The notes beneath the pieces were generated by a model, which worked only from the letters and a program-made list of their open reading frames with translations, was not told the DNA's origin and searched no databases. A stretch of 64,000 bases of DNA. It comes from Rhynchonema sp. JSB1_4 (Eukaryota; Nematoda; Chromadorea; Monhysterida; Xyalidae). Position 1 is the stretch's first letter, and each line of letters starts with the position of its first letter. This document shows, one piece after another, positions 23,063 through 33,300 of the stretch. Location of the stretch: contig JASAMV010008655.1 in assembly GCA_030248065.1 (NCBI GenBank), positions 1-64,000 on the forward strand, read 5' to 3'. Position numbers and translations under genes: made by a program.

Positions 23063-23431
23063 TACCGTAAAAACCTAAATAGAAGGGGGGCTCTATTAAC
23101 TCACTGACCCCATTTTGGGGGGCTCTATTCCGGGGGGCCTCTATTAATTCACTGACCCGAACCTGAAAAAATTGTTCCCAGAAATACCCCCAAAAATCCC
23201 TAAAAAGGGGTTTGAAAGGATGTTTTTTCGCTTGTAATCGCATTTATTCGTGTCTATTGGTCAATAAGAGGCGTATTATGTGCTCTGAACGAACAACAAA
23301 CATGCATAAATGTACCTGTGCTGTGCACCACTATCAAACGTTAATACAATACACATACACTACTGTATAGGGGATGTTACTTAGGGGGCTCTATTCCGGG
23401 GGGGGGGGGCTGTATTTAGGTTTTTACGGTA
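23063..23431. mobile_element. TACCGTAAAAACC MITE I3, intact
   Basis: Perfect 19-bp ends TACCGTAAAAACCTAAATA. Serves as the uninterrupted reference for I2. Nested in G. Confidence 0.9.
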
Positions 23432-23640
23432 TCTATCGTCAACACTTTTTGATTTCATCCATCTATCGTCAACACATATGGGCAAATCTATCTATCGTCA
23501 ACAAATTCTGGGAACAATCTATCTATCGTAACAACAATCGACCCCAAAATGGACATTTTTGCTCAAAATGGCTCAAAATCGGTATTTTTTGCCCCAAACT
23601 GGCAAAATATCGCGCGCTACGCGCGGATTTAGTACATCTG

Positions 23641-23995
23641 TATTACATTTTCTGGTCCAAAAACAAGCGGCCCCGTGTTATAACTGAACTTCTAGTTGTG
23701 GTCGAGATTACACTTTCGACTCAATCACGCAGCTGGCAAAAACGTGTCAACGTTTGCCTGTGGAATTTAACAAGAACAATGTTTCACATGCTCGCTGTGA
23801 GCTTTGTTTGTGTGCGCTGCCAGCATGTCAATGAAACATTTCACTATGTTTGTTGCTGAGTGTCGTGCCTGGATTAACAAGGACACGTTCTTAATCTCTT
23901 TCATTAGTTTTCTGAAATCTCGACCCCAAACTGGAGTTGAGTTATAACGTGGGGTCGTTTTTTTCCTTTGCCTTGCATAAAAAGGAAATACTATA
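23641..23995. mobile_element. MITE J2, reversed copy of J1
   Basis: About 350 bases match J1 in reverse, including GTTATAACTGAACTTCTAG and CCAAACTGGAGTTGAGTTAT. Left edge less well kept. Nested in G. Confidence 0.85.
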
Positions 23996-24414
23996 CTTAA
24001 TGCACTATACTATACCTTGATTTTTGGCGACCCCCCCACCATCTATCTATCGTCAACAAGCTTGGGTCGGCCCCCCCAGATTTCGGACTTGGTCATCTAT
24101 CTATCGTCAACACATTTCGGGTCCCAATCTATCTATCGTCAACACCCTGACCAAGTACTACACTGACTGGGGCCACCGCGTCGTCGACCTATGGAACGGT
24201 CTGCCCGAAAATGTCGTTTCCGTAAACTCATCTCATAAATTTAAAACCACTCTTCGCGCCCAATGTCATGGTACAATTTGGGATTTTATTCAAAATAAAT
24301 TTTTTGCCGTTGTTAATTAATAAAAAACTTCATATTACTTTGACGTAAAACTGCAGAAATGCTGCTTTATTTTCAGCTCATTCCAACGTATGGAAAAATC
24401 AAAGTATTGCTGGT

Positions 24415-24830
24415 TATACTTGCGTATTTTTCCGCAAAATATATTTTTGAAAAAAACCGTTTTTTTTCGAAAAAAAACCGTTTTTTTCCCAAATATTTTT
24501 CCAGTACTTAAGGATACCCATGGTCGAAAAACGCCTATTTTGGAGAAAATTTCGTCGGGAAATGGCCTGAAACAGGCTAAAAATGCACTTGGAGATTAAA
24601 AAGTGCTCATTTTGAACTGTTTAGTACCGATTTACATTGGTTTTGACAACATCGTCTCGCAACCTGGGAAAATATCTCGGAAATTTTTGGAAAAAAACCG
24701 TTTTTTTCCAAAAGTTACCACTTGGAAAAATTTCCGGAAAAATAAAAACGTATTTTTCCGGGCCTCGGAAAAAACGGTTTTTTTCGGGTTTTTTTCGGAA
24801 AAAACGGTTTTTTTCCGGCCCGCAAGTATA
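24415..24830. mobile_element. hAT-like MITE C2
   Basis: Ends TATACTTGCG / CGCAAGTATA; duplication TTGCTGGT / TTGCTGAT with one mismatch. Same interior as C1 in reverse. Confidence 0.9.
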
Positions 24831-24898
24831 TTGCTGATATTCCTACAAACTGTTGATTTGCGTGCCGTGCCGTTGTCGCAGTTTCGTTTCGATTCAAA

Positions 24899-25284
24899 CA
24901 GTGTAGTTCCTGGTCCGGAGGGGGAGATAGCGGACCCTCCGTTTTTTTCGGAGGGGGAGATAGTGTACCCCCGAGGGGGGGGGGGAAGACCCAAATTCGG
25001 GAAAAAGTCACTTTTTGAGGTAGAAAATTTGACCTATTTTTACCCCTTTTTGGAAAAAATTCTTCATAAAAAGGGTATTTTGGCGACTTTTGAAAACATT
25101 GACCCAAAAATCACACATTTTAGGCCTAAAAATGCCCATTTTAGGCCTAAAAATGCCTATTTTAGGCAAAAATTGGGGGAGATGGTGTACCCGGAGGGGG
25201 AGATAGGGGGATAGTGTACCACCTGAGGGGGAGATAGCGTACCCGAGGGGGGGGACCCCCCTCCCCCCCCCAGGAACTACACTG
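24899..25284. mobile_element. hAT-like MITE D2
   Basis: Perfect duplication GATTCAAA (24891-24898, 25285-25292). Perfect 15-bp ends CAGTGTAGTTCCTGG. Subterminal GGGGGAGATAGYG repeats and internal TTTTAGGCCTAAAA palindromes. Confidence 0.9.
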
Positions 25285-25292
25285 GATTCAAA

Positions 25293-25560
25293 CCTGTTGC
25301 TGCTGGTTTGCTACCTAGTGTCACTCGTTTCGTTCTGTTGTGTTTTCGTCGTGTTGTGTCGTCTCTTGGGATTGCGCTATTTGTTGTCATATTGTCTTGG
25401 TTAGTCAATTTGTTCAAGTTCGTGTATCGGGTCGTCTCGTGACGGTTCGCTTGATGTTTCGGTTTCGTTTCTTTTTGATCATATTTTCGAAATTCCTAGT
25501 CTGTGTTCAGGCTTTTGTGAGAGCGTCAAAATAAAAAGTTGAAGTTGAAGTTCTACTTCA
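25293..25560 (+). repeat. Dispersed repeat matching 3380-3600
   Basis: Shares the block around GAAATTCCTAGTCTGTGTTC with the reverse of 3390-3450 and ends in GTTGAAGTTGAAGTTC, a tandem tail such as some retroposons carry. Confidence 0.45.
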
Positions 25561-26440
25561 ATCAAACTGCAGCGGGTAAAGTAAAATTTGGTAGTTTCTG
25601 AAACTTACTGCTCTTTTTACCACTCTAATAATTTAGGAGTAAAAGGTGACTAAATTCTGAAACTTACTAGCTTCTGAAAAAAATTACCAGTTTAAAGATT
25701 AAAGGCAACTAAATTTGGTTTAAAAAACCATGATCCTGTCCTATCTGACTTTTTGATTTCTCAACGACAGCACAGCACTGTTGTTGACCTTAATGCGTGC
25801 TCGTGGTTTTTGTGGCGATTTGACCAACATATGTTTTTGCAGCGCATTTCTATTACAACATTGATCATCGCTGTACCTGAAAACTGCAACTGCACGTCGA
25901 TCACATCTCTGTTCGCAACGCGCAGGGGTGCACTGCAGTTTCTGTGTTCCCAACTTGACAGTTTTCGCAGTTGGTCAGTCCTTTGGTTGGCTGGCCTGTT
26001 TACTCGGTCGCGCACTGCACTGCGCGGTAAACGTCATTTACTTATAATACACATGTGTGGCTAGCTGTGTAAACTTTTGGACACACTCAGACACCCATTT
26101 TTGTCCCATTTGATGCGCTGTTTTATTGATGGCCTACTGTTCTTTATTCATCACCTGTTTTGACCTTGTCATCCAATTTCACCACAGTCAGTCGAATCGA
26201 AAGACAATAGATTTCGCTTGATTTTTCATCGACTTCTTCATGAAGTAGTGGTTATTCATTCGACTTCATCCAGAGGTTGTTCAGTCTGGCAACATTTGTT
26301 GTCTAGGGCTTCGGAACAGTTGTATAATAATATCATATTTTCTCTACAGATTGCATCATTCGATGCGAAACTCAACTGATGATATCTCCAATCGATAATA
26401 AAGAAAAAAGGAAATATAAAATTGCCAATAATCAGCAAGA
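25561..26440. other. Intergenic, short repeats only
   Basis: CTGAAACTTACT occurs twice at about 25599-25665. No gene seen; could hold the promoter for the gene pair at 26441 and 27374. Confidence 0.4.
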
Positions 26441-27306
26441 ATGTCCACAAGCTCTGCATCCATTCACGGTCGTGCGACTGTGACCACTGAACGAATCACC
26501 TTGACAGAAGACGAACACAATTTCTATTTATTCTGTCGCGCTGCGGGATTGACACTTGATGCCACGTACGCAAAGTCAGTTGATTGCTGCTCGTTGCCGA
26601 AACAACGTTCTTTTCTGGTGCGCAGGAGCAAAAACCACAACAAACGCCAAAACTTCCAGATTCTAGATCAGATTGCCATGGCCGATAACTTTAGTAGAAA
26701 AGTCGTGTCGCAATGGCCTCACAAAAATAACTCACGAGACCAAGCCGAGAACTGCTCTCGAAGAGCACGTGCAAATCAACCGATCACGTGAGGCAGTGCT
26801 GTCGCTACTTCTGAGGGGGGCTACTGTACCTTGCGGCCAAAAAGAGGGGAGATACCGGGGTACTGTACCCAGAATTTGGGGGGGAATCCGATTTGGGAGG
26901 TGGGGGGAAGAAATTTTAGGGGGAGGTACTGGACCGCACTACTTTCGCGAGAATTTAATTTTTATCGCGGAGCGCGCAAATTTTTGCACTTTTGGTCGAT
27001 CTCAACCCGATTTTTGGCCATTTTGGACCAAAAAATGATACTTTTGGGGTGAAATTTTGAAAAAATTGGGGGAGATACTGTACCTTTGGGGGCAACCCCC
27101 TCTCCCCCCCCGCCCAGCCACCACAGCGCTGACGTTAGGTTTGATCACCATTGACCAGCCGAAGCGAACCAACTCATGGGGGCAATGTTTACAGGCACAT
27201 TTACCGTCTGCTCGCGTTTGGCGTGCCGGCCAAGAGCATCATCGATTGTCTGAAAGCTGCAGCCAGCGAGCGACGACGACTCGAATCAGCTGGCACACCG
27301 ATTTGA
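26441..27306 (+). CDS. Small unrecognised protein, 112 residues
   Basis: Three exons join in phase: 26441-26574, 26695-26787, 27195-27306; 339 nt. It starts MSTSSASIHGRATVTTERIT and ends HIYRLLAFGVPAKSIIDC...SAGTPI. The last part looks like amphipathic helix, with a basic stretch (ASERRR). No signal peptide or membrane helix. I do not recognise the family. A hAT-like MITE lies in intron 2, and its target duplication spans the exon 2 donor. The stop is only 67 bases before the KLHL8 start, which would suit a shared operon in a nematode. The acceptor of exon 2 (TTTAG) is less certain than the rest. Confidence 0.55.
26794..27131. mobile_element. hAT-like MITE B2
   Basis: Duplication ACGTGAGG (26786-26793) / ACGTTAGG (27132-27139). 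Ends CAGTGCTGTCGC and CCACAGCGCTG. Unfilled relative of B1. Starts six bases inside the intron. Confidence 0.9.
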
Positions 27307-27373
27307 TAAAAGCGTTCTCTTTAATTGAATTCTCAAAACAATCGACTGACACTAATTCGAACATTCGATCAAA

Positions 27374-30300
27374 ATGGACCAAGTGCCGTTCTCTGCCGCG
27401 TTCGCTTCGATGTCGTTCACGCCCGACACGCGCAAATTCAATGACGGCGATCACGCGAGTGAAACGTTGCAGAAATTGAATACGTTCAGACAGAATGGGT
27501 TCTTGTGCGATATTGAGATCAAGGTATTGGCTTGCCTTGCCTTACCACAACTATTTCAAGTCACAGGTTTTGGTTTTATGTTGCTTACCGTCCTTGTTGC
27601 AGGTGAAAAAACGGTTTTTCCGTTTTTTTCCAGAGGTTAAAATAACAAACCGACATTTTTTGGACACAGGAAAAATATCGGAAACTTTCGGAAGAATTTC
27701 CAAATTTTCCAAATAAATTGGAAAGTCGCGAGGTCAGTTTCTTAAGCCCTACAAAAACATCATTTTTATGTGTTTTGGTCGACTTGTCCAGCATGTCTTC
27801 CCTCCTGAAGCAATTTTGGACCACATTTTGTCCAAATGTACCCCCATTTGAACAGGCGACCAACAACCTTTGGCCTGAAAAAATATCGAAAACCCGTTTT
27901 TTTGCGGAAAACGTTTTTTTCTGTTAATATATTTTTCCGAGAAAACTGCAACTGTACTTGCGGTTATGGGTCTTTAGTTTTGTGTTTGAATTTTTGAATT
28001 TTTTGTTTCATAAAGACGTGTCGTTTTTGGGCGAGTTGTGGTTTTGGGTTTTTTGACGCGAACAGTTTGTGGTTTCTTCGAGAAACAGTGTGTGATGGTG
28101 CCGAAAACTGGCATAGAAAACGACAATCCTCCTGATGGATGGCGCGTCACTTTCAGATCGAGAATCGCACGTTCCCGGCGCATCGGTGTGTGCTCGCGGC
28201 GACGATTCCGTATTTCCAGTCAATGTTCTCGTCGAATATGCTCGAAACACAACAGAGGGAGGTCACCATACAGGTCCGTTGCAGGTCTGCTGCAGGAGAG
28301 TAAAAAAAGAAAGGAATTTTCATACGTATTTGAATGCGCTGCAGAATTTTATTTGCTTTCGCACGTGCAAATTCTGGTTGACGAGTTTCAAATCAAAAGT
28401 TTGCAGGACATTCCGGTGTCGGCGTTCGAGCACCTTCTCAACTACGCGTACACGTCCGTGATCGACATCACAAGCAACAATGTGCAGCAGTTATTGTATG
28501 CCGCTAGTGTATTGCTGGTGAGTTGAGCGTAATGATGTGGCGATCTTGGTTTTTCGATCTCTATTTAGGTTAGGTTAAGTTGGTTTATGTACCCCCATTA
28601 ATGTTCGGTACCCGGGTGTCTGTTTAGCCCGCCAACTGAGCTGATTTTTTCTGGCCAACTTGAGCCGAATTGATATCGGAGGAACGCCAAGGACCAAACG
28701 GAACAGTGTTTAGAGACGATTTGTAGCTTGAATTCAATGTTGTGCACATTGCCAGTGTTTGACATCCTGGCACAAAACTCAGGGGTCAGGCGATGCCGGC
28801 GGTTTGCTGCGGTTGCCGGTTGCTGGGTACAAAACGACATTATCGCTTGAAATTTGGATGTTCGCCTTTTGATCAGAACCGAATTTACCATTCACAATTG
28901 CACATTCTTCAGATGGACTCGGTGTGCGCTGCGTGTCAACAGTTCCTCACCAACTATCTGACCGTGCAGAATTGTCTCCAGCTGCGCCAGTTCGCACAAC
29001 AGTACAACTGTACGGATCTGATGAAATCGGTCGATCAGTTTGCTAATGATCATTTTCAGGTTGCGTTTTTTTGTTTTGTTCGTTTTTATACAGACAAGCC
29101 ATAATATTTCTGAATTAAAGCTTGCCATTGTGTTGCGAGTTGTTTTGTGGAAATGATGGAACATGTTCGTTTCCTGTACCTTTGGTTTGCCGCGCATTAT
29201 TCGCCCCTGAAATGTCCGTGCGTTGCTTTCTGACCTAAAATTTGGATGTAATGTACCGAATTAATAAACTTTTGTCATCAGAACGAATCAACTTTGGCAA
29301 CGTTTGATGCTGAAAACGCACGCCATTCCAAAAATGTTTACTCCCATCTGGCGACCGTGTTGTCAGGTTCATGACGGTTTGGTATTCCCGCTCACCAAAC
29401 TTTGAAAGTTTGAATTGCTGCATAAATTCCGAGAATCCCCCAATTTATCTGATTATATTATTTTCTTATTCAGGAGTTACGATCCACAGCCGAATTCCAA
29501 GACGTGCCCATTGACCATTTGACACATTTGATCACCAGCTCCGACCTGCACGTCAATTCAGAGATGAGTGTTTGGAATTTTGTGTGTGTTTGTTGAATTG
29601 AGACCAATTTTGACGAGCGCACCAGAATTAGTGTGCTGATTGATATACATAGACGAGTGACTGCCTTTCTGGCATTTGTGGTTTTGTCAGCGCAGCATCA
29701 GTGCGGAAGCAGGTGCGAACATAGCGTTCGGTCGTGTTGAAAGAACCTTCGTGTCAATGCATCAAACAATCCGTCGGTATCAGTAAAAATAAGACCAACC
29801 CCCAAAACCACTTTTTCGAGAAAAAGCCTTTAGTTTGCCCTACCCCTTTCCAACACGTTGTCGTACTATTTGCTGCACGAGGATCTATCATAAAACAAAA
29901 AGACAACACTATCCAAGTAAAACAAAGCTATTTGTCGGTTGTTTTTTCCATCCGCCGTGTCATTAACACAAACAATATTTATTAAATTTTCCCCTAAACC
30001 CCCCCCTACCCTCTCTCCTCTCTTCTTTTTCTTTTTTTTTTCTCCTTCCTTTTTAATATAATAAAATATAAGTTTTTTATTTCACCTTCTACCTTTCTAC
30101 TTACTCCCGTACTCTCTTTTTTTTTCTTCTTTTTTTATATATTTTCTTCTCCCCCCCCCCCCCCCTCTTTTTTTTCCGTTCTCCGTTTCCTTTTCGTTTC
30201 TATCCCCGACCTCCTCTTGTCCTTTTCTAAACTAACCTCACTTACTAGTACTTCCTCTTCCCTTATCCTTTCACTTTTTCCTCTCTCTTTCCTTTCTCTT

Positions 30301-33300
30301 TTTTTCTTTCTTTTCTTTTCTTTTCTTTCTTCCTTTTTCCTCCTTTCTTTTTTTTTTTCTTGTAATTTTCTCTTTACTTATTCTTTTCTTCTTTCTTTCT
30401 TTTTATTTTTTTCTCCTTTTTTTTTTTTTTTTTTTTTTTTTTCGCTCGTTATATAAAATAATTTAATTCACAAAAAAAAAAATTTAAATCAACCTTAGTT
30501 AACCAATACTCACCTCTTTCCTTTCCTTTTTCCTTCATAAATTTTTTACTCTTAATTTATAAATACAAACATTATAATTTTAAAACATATAATACTTCCT
30601 TTTCCCCACCCCCCCCCCCCCCCCCCCGGTCGTGTGTTGTTACTTTCGATCGTGGCAAAAAAATTGGCAACCAAACCGCCCATTTCAGACAGAAGTATTC
30701 GAGACGGTGATGTCATGGGTGAATGCCAACGTGAACGAACGACAACAGCACTTGGCCAAATTGCTATCTTTGGTTCGATTAGCAATTTTGCCTCTACCAT
30801 ATCTCGTAAAGGACGTGAAAATGAATGCCATGGTTCAGGTTGGAGTATGGGTTCTTAAAATAAATTATTTCTTTGGCCGACTCATTAGTTGGCTGATTGG
30901 CTGACCAGAGAATGGATTGAATGAAACTTGTCACCAAAACAAAAACCAGATTCGATAGTTCTACAGGCGAACAGCGAGTGTCGTGACTTAGTGGCGGATG
31001 CTTTGGAAGAGAAAATCTGCGCCAACGAGTCATACAAACGACCACGAACGCTGGCAACGGCCGCCGACCCGGCTGCCTCGGGCGTGACGCGACCGCGCAA
31101 AAGTGCCGCTGGAGTGGTGTTCTGTGTGGGGGGAAGGGGTGAGTGCGGGTTTGGATGGCTGATTGAAAAGTGGTTGATGGAAGTCGTTCGTCGCGCAATG
31201 TTGGCTGCGCGACAGACAGCATGCGTTCGCCACTTCTTACCTTGCAGAGCTACACTAATGTGGTGAGGCGACACGGCCATTTTAGACAGTACAATTGGCC
31301 ACATGCACTTTCTTCAACCATTTTTTCAAAGCGCAAGAACTTGCTGTTTGAAGAAATAGGGTACCCAGTGCCAGTGGTCCATGTAAGCTGTAGCTTGGGC
31401 TTGCTTTTACGTTGTATTTTTGAAAGCATGGTCTCGACAAGTCACAACTAGATGGTTAAGTTTTTTTGGCCACCTGTTAGTTTTATTTTTTCACACAGAA
31501 AGCTGAACCGCTTTGAACCGATACGACCTCCAAATTGAAAACGCTTAATGCCAATTTTCCTAACTCTATTGGCAATGCTCGAAACATTTTCGAACCGATA
31601 CCACCATGGGGTAAACTGGAAACTGTGCGTGAAACTGGAAAACAAGCAATACTTTTCATCTCAATATTTCCACAGGTACGACCGGTGACCCGTTTCGCAC
31701 GGTCGAGGCGTACGATTGGCGAAAGGACCGCTGGTTCCCGGTGACCGAGATGGGCGTGCGACGAAGACACGTCGGTGTCGTGTCGGCCAACTCGAAACTG
31801 TGCGTTTGGTTCATTTTATTTCGGTTATTTTTGTGGTTCTATTTAATTTTTTAAGCCTGCACTTCTTTTGGACTGTTTCACGTTTCTGATCTAGGAATGA
31901 GTGCGTCAATTGAGCCTTTTTCATGTCGGACAATGAAGAAGATTATGGAACTGGAGAATAGGATTGTGCCCAGTTTGTGTCTCGTTAGACACGTAGCTAA
32001 CAGTGTTGTCTATGCCTAAATGCCACAAAATTAATAATAATCGATTTGTGTGTGTGTGTGTTCAATGTCAATAATCAATGTGTTCAGTTACGCGATCGGT
32101 GGCCATGATGGACTGAATCACCTGGAATCAGCTGAATGTTTCGATGCGGCGGTTAATCAGTGGCATCCCGTCGCTTCGATGGAGGTGCATTTTCATGTTT
32201 CGTTGTTGTAGGGACTTTATCTTGAACTTAAACTTGACTCTCGATAACCAGAAAAGAATCACTTTGTGATGGGCCGACGACCGGCTTTCGGCCGATTGCG
32301 GTTGAGAATTTCGACGAATTTATCCGTTCATGTGTATGTAGAGTGAATGACACTATGAAGGGGGTGCGTACAATACCCCAGTCCCAAGACAATAACTTGA
32401 GAACTTATAAATTGCGCTCGTTGTCAGGTGCGTCGGCGAGGTATAGCTGTGGGTGCGTTGGAGGGCGCCATTTATGCAGTGGGCGGGTTGGATGACAGCA
32501 CATGTTTTCAGGTTTGTGCTCAATCAGCTGCTGCTTGTTTTTGCATTTGGTCTTTTTGTTTTTTTTTTGAACAAATGTTCTGAACAAAGATCAATGAAAT
32601 GCTGTAAGGTGTGGTTGATCCACTAATCCGCCATGTTTAGAAGCAAGAATGTTTCGCTGGTTGCGTATAGAATACCTGTGTATAACGTTACGATAATAGA
32701 CATTTATCCGTCTTGTTGAAACCACAAAAATAAACGAACAGAAGCACAAACAACCAAGTGTCCGAAACAAAACATATAAGAACGAATGATTGCAAATTTC
32801 ATTCCAATTTTTGCTACAGACGGTTGAGCGTTACGACATTGAGCTGAATCGATGGTCGCGCGTCGCTAGCATGAATGTGCAACGAGGTGGTGTGGGCGTG
32901 GCGGCGTTGGAGAGGATATTGTTCGCTGTTGGTCGGTCGTCGTGCTATTTATATAAAGCGAACTACGCCAACATGAGCCCGATTTCGGAGGTGGTGTACT
33001 TGCAGAACGCAAAGAAAAAGAAAATCCTCATGCACGACGTTGTATTCTACAACGTGTAACGTTTCCCAAATCGGCAGCCACGTATGAATGTTTCACCAAT
33101 CTGTCACCTCCGAAATCGGGCCCGTGTTGGCGTTGTGTTACCATACTTTATTTGTGCGCATTGTTGTTTACAATTTGCGTTGGGCCTTGTGTGGTATAAC
33201 GGACCTTGATTTACGTCTGTCATGTCTCAGGACCAGTTGATAATCCTTGCAATGCTGCTGGTTTAGTTGGAAGCACCATGCTTGAATCTCAATCCGAACA

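Larger units (their letters stand above)
23008..24165. mobile_element. hAT-like element G, ends CAGGGTAGTACTTGG
   Basis: Ends CAGGGTAGTACTTGG and CCAAGTACTACACTG. Flanks GTAGGGGC / ACTGGGGC match at five of eight positions, so older. Carries seven or so CTATCTATCGTCAACA repeats near its ends. Contains I3 and J2. Confidence 0.8.
21208..24320 (+). pseudogene. LINE reverse-transcriptase 3' end, interrupted twice
   Basis: Three pieces, 21208-21368, 22866-23007 and 24166-24320, read in sequence as the C-terminal region of a non-LTR retrotransposon ORF2: RIESIQRHFTYYLPGMQ, then RPVRGHHLQLDRARGPG, then WGHRVVDLWNGLPENVVS. This is the usual post-RT motif order (HFT..LPG, then RVVDLWNSLP) of Jockey/CR1-like elements. 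The gaps are hAT-like elements E1 and G. A stop follows in AT-rich sequence. Only the 3' end remains; no RT catalytic motif is present. Confidence 0.85.

Noticed and set aside
30217..30456. Open frame of Ser/Phe/Leu in the C/T tract
   Set aside because: Pure product of pyrimidine low complexity.
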